DNA of 64,000 nucleotides from Porpolomopsis calyptriformis (taxonomy: Eukaryota > Basidiomycota > Agaricomycetes > Agaricales > Hygrophoraceae). The stretch lies in contig OX621164.1 in NCBI GenBank assembly GCA_951640195.1, positions 2,213,098 through 2,277,097 of the forward strand, written 5' to 3'. The notes beneath the pieces were generated by a model. It saw nothing but the letters and a program-made list of their open reading frames with translations, searched no databases and had not been told where the DNA came from. The position numbers and the translations under genes were made by a program. Within the stretch, counting starts at the first letter, position 1; every line of letters begins with the position of its first letter. Below, piece by piece: positions 59,865 through 64,000 of the stretch.

Positions 59865-60982
59865 CGACCGTCGACAAAATCTGATTCGTCATCCGGGGCG
59901 GGGGTTTCACTCGCCGAGCTGTGCTCCTCTTCGGAAAGGAGGTTCTTCAGCTCGTTCAACTCCGACGTGGTCATGTCGTAAAAAAGGGCGCGGACGTTCA
60001 CGACGGCCCTTTCCTTGGGACAATCTCGACGGAAGTGTCCTAACTCTCCACAGTTGAAACATCGATGGGCCTGGCGCGTCTTGTCGATGTCCATGGGCTT
60101 ACCTTGTCCACCATGAATGATCCCAGTGGGAACACGGCGGTCTTCGGCGGGATGGACTTGAGGACGAGGGAAGGTCCGGGGTGTGAACCGTGAAGTGGGA
60201 GCAGTCGGACGACGAGCTTGTTCCTGTTGGCAGTAACGCTCGTGGAGCTGTCTGATGGCTACGACCTTTTCGACGTAGTCAGTCCATACGATGGGGAGGG
60301 GAGGGTTGAGGTACATTTGGCGAACGATGTCGTGATGGATGTTCTTCTCGAAAATGCGAATTTTTTCTTTATCCTGGCTGAGGCCAGCGAGTTTTGCCTT
60401 CATCTCGTACCTGACGAGGTATTCCACGATGAGTGAGGACCCTTGTGCCATGGTCTCAATCTCTTCTCATGCGCGTTGCTCCGAGGCGGTGTCCGTGAAG
60501 GCTCTGTCAAGACCGAGCTTGAAATCTGCCCAATCAGGGAAGGGGACAGCGTCGCCTTGGGCGTCAGTCTGATCGAGGAAATCGTCGACGAACTGTTGGG
60601 CCCAGATGGCAGCGGTCCCTTCTTTCATGTAAGAAAGAGTGACGAGGGCGCGTTCAGTTTTGTCGGTGATGCCACGGCCAGCAAGGAAGATGACAACTTG
60701 TCGGTACCAGTCCCTGTAAGTCTTGGGGTCGCCATTGAATGTGCTAGGTTCTGCGAGCTTGATCTTACTGGAGACGGTGGCAGCCATTGGAGGAGGAGCA
60801 AGGAGGGGACTGTTGGGTGGTGATGGAGAAGGAGATGTGTGCGGGGTCGGATTCAATTCGGGATCCGTGTCGAGAGGGAGAGGCAGCGGCTCTCGAGGAG
60901 AAGGACTTGGTTTTCTGGAAGAAAGAGAAGAAGAAGTAGAAGGAAGCGGGTCTGAAGGTTCGGGTTCTGGTTCAAATTCCAC
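59861..60982 (-). pseudogene. gag: Retrotransposon gag with CCHC zinc knuckle and one in-frame TGA
   Basis: Gag forms the virus-like particle and binds element RNA. The frame has a Ser/Pro/Glu-rich N-terminal region, then IKLAEPSTFNGDPKTYRDWY and the matrix/capsid-like FPDWADFKLGLDRAFTD. A TGA at 60467-60469 interrupts it. Open sequence resumes with GSSLIVEYLVRYEMKAKLAG and RQMYLNPPLP, the zinc knuckle CFNCGELGHFRRDC, and an acidic tail ending in TGA at 59861. 374 codons in frame. The frame stays open upstream to another TGA near 61047, and the true start is unclear. Confidence 0.85.
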
Positions 60983-61082
60983 GGAAGTAATCTGTTGCTT
61001 CCCTTTGGTAGTGGGTCGCGGTGGATCAGCAGGTGGGGGAGGGGTTCATCGAGGTCTGAGACCTAGAAAGGAGAACAAGACA

Positions 61083-61916
61083 GGAGTCCGCGATGTGTAG
61101 GTGGAGGGCCCAGATTCGAGCGAGGAAATAGAGGGAAGAAGAGGAGGAAGGAACTGCGATGAGAAGGGCGAATGGATCTCGTGATCTTCAGCGTCCTTGA
61201 ACTCTTGTTCTTCTTCGGTTTCCGAGGCGCTGTAGGAGGGCCTTCGCGACGGGCGAGACGTGTTGACTAGTGATCGAGTACGAGATGGATTTCTCGTATG
61301 TCTTGCGTATCACGACGTCGGAAAACGTAGATGATGGGGACAATGGCTTGTTCTGTGAGGCGACGAGGGTGGTGAACGTGAAAGCGAACTTGAAGGTGGA
61401 CGACAGGCTCTACTTCAAGGAGTGTAAATGGGTCGGATGGATCTTCAATCGGGGATGACGGGGCGGTATTAAAGGATTCCTCAGATGAGGACGACGATAG
61501 AGACAAAGGTGGAGAAGGGGCGAGGTCGGGTTCGTAGAATTCGTCGACCAACGGGTTGAGCTGTTCTGTGAGAGAATCGAGCTCTGTCGGTGACAAGTCT
61601 AATGCGGCAGCGGTAATCAGACGTGCGTTGCTAATGAGCTCGGACGTCGATGCCTGGTGTGGTTCGGGGTTGATGAGGGCGTAGGGCGGGGGCAGCGATG
61701 GAGAGCGCGAGGCCAGGGTGGTGGTCGAATCAGCTACCGTGCGGGGATGTCAGAGTCACCCATGGTTTTCTGAATGAGAAAGGTTGGCCTGCAGGGGGAA
61801 CCTGGGTTGAGATTCTGAGGCAACAACGACGGTCTTGTCTAGTGACAATGACAGACGCTGTCAGATGAATGTTGACCCGGGACTGTTGCGGAGGGGAGCA
61901 GAGGGAAAGAGGAGTG
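61083..61916 (-). other. Leader region between primer site and gag
   Basis: Between the LTR and gag on the sense strand lies a Ser/Pro/Glu-rich open stretch (61267-61740), including LDSLTEQLNPLVDEFYEPDL. It resembles the low-complexity N-terminus of gag and may once have been continuous with it. No other feature was recognised. Confidence 0.45.
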
Positions 61917-61927
61917 AGTTTCGATCT
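61917..61927 (-). other. Predicted self-primer binding site
   Basis: Sense strand AGATCGAAACT, two bases inside the 5' LTR end. It is the exact complement of AGTTTCGATCT within the LTR (62025-62035), which follows a TATA-like AGATAAATA (62059-62067 complement) by about 25 bases and so probably marks the RNA 5' end. Tf1 of fission yeast primes this way with 11 bases (established). Confidence 0.7.
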
Positions 61928-61929
61928 TC

Positions 61930-62368
61930 TGTTAAGGCGCAGGGATCTTTCGGTTGGCTCTGGAAGGAATCAACGGATAGAACAGAGATCCTAGTCAAAT
62001 GACTAAGGTGGGGTGTCTATGTTGAGATCGAAACTAAGGATACAAACTCTAGCTACGCTATTTATCTATGTTCTGAGTTTGAATCCTACGACTCAACGGC
62101 AATCCATGGAACGGCTGATTCAGCTGCTGCGGAGGGCTGCGCAACTGCGGATGACTGAGCTACTGCGGATGGCTGCGCAACTGCGGATGACGTCATTGCC
62201 GACCAATGGCGGAAGTCGCTCATGCGTGACGGTCACAGATGTGACAGTCACGGTCACAAGTGACTAGAAGGAAACGATGAGATAAGGAAGGTGGTGAATG
62301 AGTGAGATAAGATTAGATAGGCTGCGATAAGATAAGATAAAAATGAAAAGGATGAACGTATCGTAACA
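61930..62368 (-). repeat. 5' LTR of the younger Ty3/gypsy element (439 bp)
   Basis: Partner of 55040-55478; ends TGTTA/TAACA. The predicted promoter has AGATAAATA on the sense strand and a transcription start near 62035, giving U3 of about 333 bp and R-U5 of about 106 bp. Confidence 0.93.
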
Positions 62369-62981
62369 TGGCCATTGATACGTCTGCTTCATGTATGAGA
62401 ACTGAACACAGAACAAGGTGCGAGGACGACTATAAAGAGTCTCGACACAGTCTATGATTGATGGTCATGGAAAGGGAGTCTTTGATCGTTCGCGAACGAG
62501 ATCGATCGGGGAATCGGAAGGATCGGAAAGTCGAAAGAGGAAGTCTTAGAAGATCTAAAGAGGATCTAGACCCGAGAGCAAGAGAGAAGCGAATATCTAA
62601 CTTGTTAGATCACTAGCTACAACATACAGTATATATATCTTCTAGTACAAGGATCCCTTTGAGTGTATATGATAAAAGGGGAGCCTCTCTAATGATCTAA
62701 GGGGAAAGTAGTGAATGGGAATGAAGGAATCGAATGAAAAGGGAGAAATAGAAGAGAACAGATGCCTTTTGAATAGTGTCTTCCCTTTGATATACAAACT
62801 TTCGTTTGCGTTTGGAAAGCTTCGATCGCGTTCGGAGCATTCGATGATTCTTGAAGTCGTTCGGGACGTTCGGAAGCTGTTGGGAGAGTTCGGAGAGTTC
62901 GAGTTCGTATTTGAAGGACTTGATAGGCATCTAGTATTCGTATAGTTGAATATACGGTGCTCAGGGGACGGAGGGGTCGTA
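62369..62981. other. Non-coding stretch beyond the second gypsy pol, probably its 3' LTR
   Basis: No gene seen. It directly follows the end of the second element's chromodomain frame on the minus strand, so it should contain that element's 3' LTR, but its edges cannot be fixed without the partner copy. It includes several GATCT/TCTAGA-rich stretches and TATATATAT near 62630. Confidence 0.4.
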
Positions 62982-64000
62982 TCACCGTTTCAGCAGTTGA
63001 TGAGGGGTATCTACACCCATTAGGGTTAGATATTTATCTAGAGCACTAAGCTCTTTACACGACGAGATGGGCTCCCATGTCGTGTCTCCGAGGTTCCAAC
63101 GAACCTCCAGCTCGAGTTTTCAGTTGTCCCACCTATGGCCAACTATTTCGTCGACTAACCATTCGGTTTGAAGTGGTTCACCAAAATCATAAGTGTCTAC
63201 TGACGCTCGGTTAGGGAATAACGCATCATCGTTCGGATGGTGCAGATGCAGCAAATTTACATGAAAGCGCAGATGAATCTGTCGCTTCGCGAGCTCGTCG
63301 GGGAGTTCCAACTCATAGTTGGATTCATTAGGAAAGGCCCATACGACTTTGTACGGCCCAATGAACCTTGGCAGTAGTTTCCCTGCTCTCTCTACCTTGC
63401 AGTAGTTTAAGGTTCTTGGTTGATAGGTACATGAAGTCGTTTACTTTTATCGACGGCTCTTCCCTTCTATGCAGATTAGCATAGTGTCTTTGAAATACGC
63501 GATGCGCAATGATCGCATCGTGAGCAGCTGCCAGATTCTGCAGCGCTTGTTGAGCAAATGCTTGGACACCTGGTGGTGTCTCAGCAGTGTTTTCTACCTG
63601 CTTAATCATAGCAGGCATATATGCTCCATTCAGCTCAAACGGGGCGAAGCCTGTAGCTTCACTGATACTCGCATTAATTGCGAATTCAGTCATCGGGATC
63701 TTTGCAATCCAGTCTCATTGATCCAAGCTTATGGTCACTTGGAGGATTTGTCCTATTGAACGATTAGCTCGTTCAGTTGCGCCATCCATCTGAGGATGGA
63801 AAGATGTAGACATCAATAGTTTAGCTCCTAAGAGCCTATGAAGTTCGCTCCACCATTTGGAGGTAAATTTCGAGTCTCTGTCCAAGACTATACTTTTGGG
63901 AAGGCCGTGAAGCCTTAATACTTCTTTTAAGTAGATCCACGAAAGCTCTGATGCTTTCGTTTTGGTATTCACCAGAATTAGGTGGATCATTGATGTCATT
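62982..64000 (-). pseudogene. Second Ty3/gypsy element, pol 3' part (integrase and chromodomain), broken
   Basis: A different gypsy lineage. Integrase motifs: HGLPKSIVLDRDSKFTSKWW, then TSFHPQMDGATERANRSIGQ. A TGA at 63715-63717 interrupts it, then IPMTEFAINASISEATGFAP and AFELN-like sequence. A frameshift near 63380-63400 moves the frame to LLPRFIGPYKVV and NESNYELELPDELAKRQIHL. The end is a chromodomain (VDEIVGHRWDN, a TGA at 63120-63122, then KLELEVRWNLGDTTWEPISS) stopping at 62982. At least two nonsense codons and one frameshift, so inactive. It continues beyond the right edge. Confidence 0.85.

Larger units (their letters stand above)
55040..62368 (-). mobile_element. Ty3/gypsy chromovirus-type LTR retrotransposon, nearly complete
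   Basis: 7.3 kb with paired 439-bp LTRs, gag, pol (protease, reverse transcriptase, RNase H, integrase, chromodomain), a polypurine tract and a self-complementary primer site. Order and chromodomain place it among fungal chromoviruses. The flanking five bases differ (AGATG left, TGGCC right), so no target-site duplication is seen. In-frame TGA codons interrupt gag and pol. Confidence 0.93.

Noticed and set aside
1..64000. tRNA, rRNA or CRISPR arrays
   Set aside because: No convincing cloverleaf with paired A and B boxes and no rRNA core sequence was found by eye; the regular repeats are LTRs or the GGCCGAG array, and the organism is a fungus.

Overview
The window is nuclear DNA of a filamentous basidiomycete, most likely an Agaricomycete. 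Genes are full of short (about 45-70 bp) GT-AG introns. A homeodomain (MAT-A) mating-type gene lies next to the beta-flanking gene, glycogenin and a YPL109C-type ABC1 kinase, which is the known Agaricomycete MAT-A neighbourhood. The repeats are chromodomain Ty3/gypsy elements and a KDZ transposon with a TET/JBP cargo gene, a combination described from mushroom-forming fungi. All exon calls were made by eye from reading frames, splice sites and family motifs.

Left part (1-18.7 kb) is compact housekeeping sequence: the 3' end of RPB6; an Hst3/Hst4-type sirtuin; meiotic recombinase DMC1; TFIIIB subunit BDP1; an unrecognised protein with paired CxxC motifs; the cytochrome oxidase assembly factor SURF1/SHY1; endocytic adaptor SLA2; a Ser/Pro-rich protein of unknown function; a small four-helix voltage-sensor-like membrane protein; and splicing factor CWC25. 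A gene-poor stretch follows (18.7-21.9 kb). Then come an MFS drug:H+ antiporter, REV7, sorting nexin SNX4, a PTM1/GPR107-like seven-helix protein, a fructosamine-3-kinase-like protein and the ABC1 kinase CQD1/YPL109C (21.9-33.5 kb).

The MAT-A region covers 33.7-42.3 kb: glycogenin, a small unknown protein, beta-fg, then an HD2 homeodomain gene at 40.26-42.18 kb. Facing away from it is an inverted, still-open copy of only its C-terminal half (39.24-40.15 kb). The two arms, about 0.97 kb each, flank the HD2 promoter and homeodomain module. Crossing over between them would exchange the C-terminus of HD2 without changing the reading frame. No HD1 partner is visible. This is the most unusual arrangement in the window.

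From 42.4 kb to the end the DNA is transposon. A CpG-depleted old Ty3/gypsy copy (42.8-48.75 kb) is interrupted by at least five nested solo LTR or foldback insertions, several with target-site duplications. A degenerate repeat of about 65 bp (48.8-50.1 kb) precedes a KDZ transposon, in which a TET/JBP dioxygenase gene and the KDZ transposase gene lie tail to tail (50.5-55.04 kb). A second, better preserved copy of the same gypsy family (55.04-62.37 kb) has paired 439-bp LTRs, an 11-nt self-primer signature, gag and pol overlapping by ATGA, and a chromodomain integrase. Part of a different gypsy element reaches the right edge. Nearly every break seen in these transposon genes is an in-frame TGA, as expected from deamination of methylated CGA.
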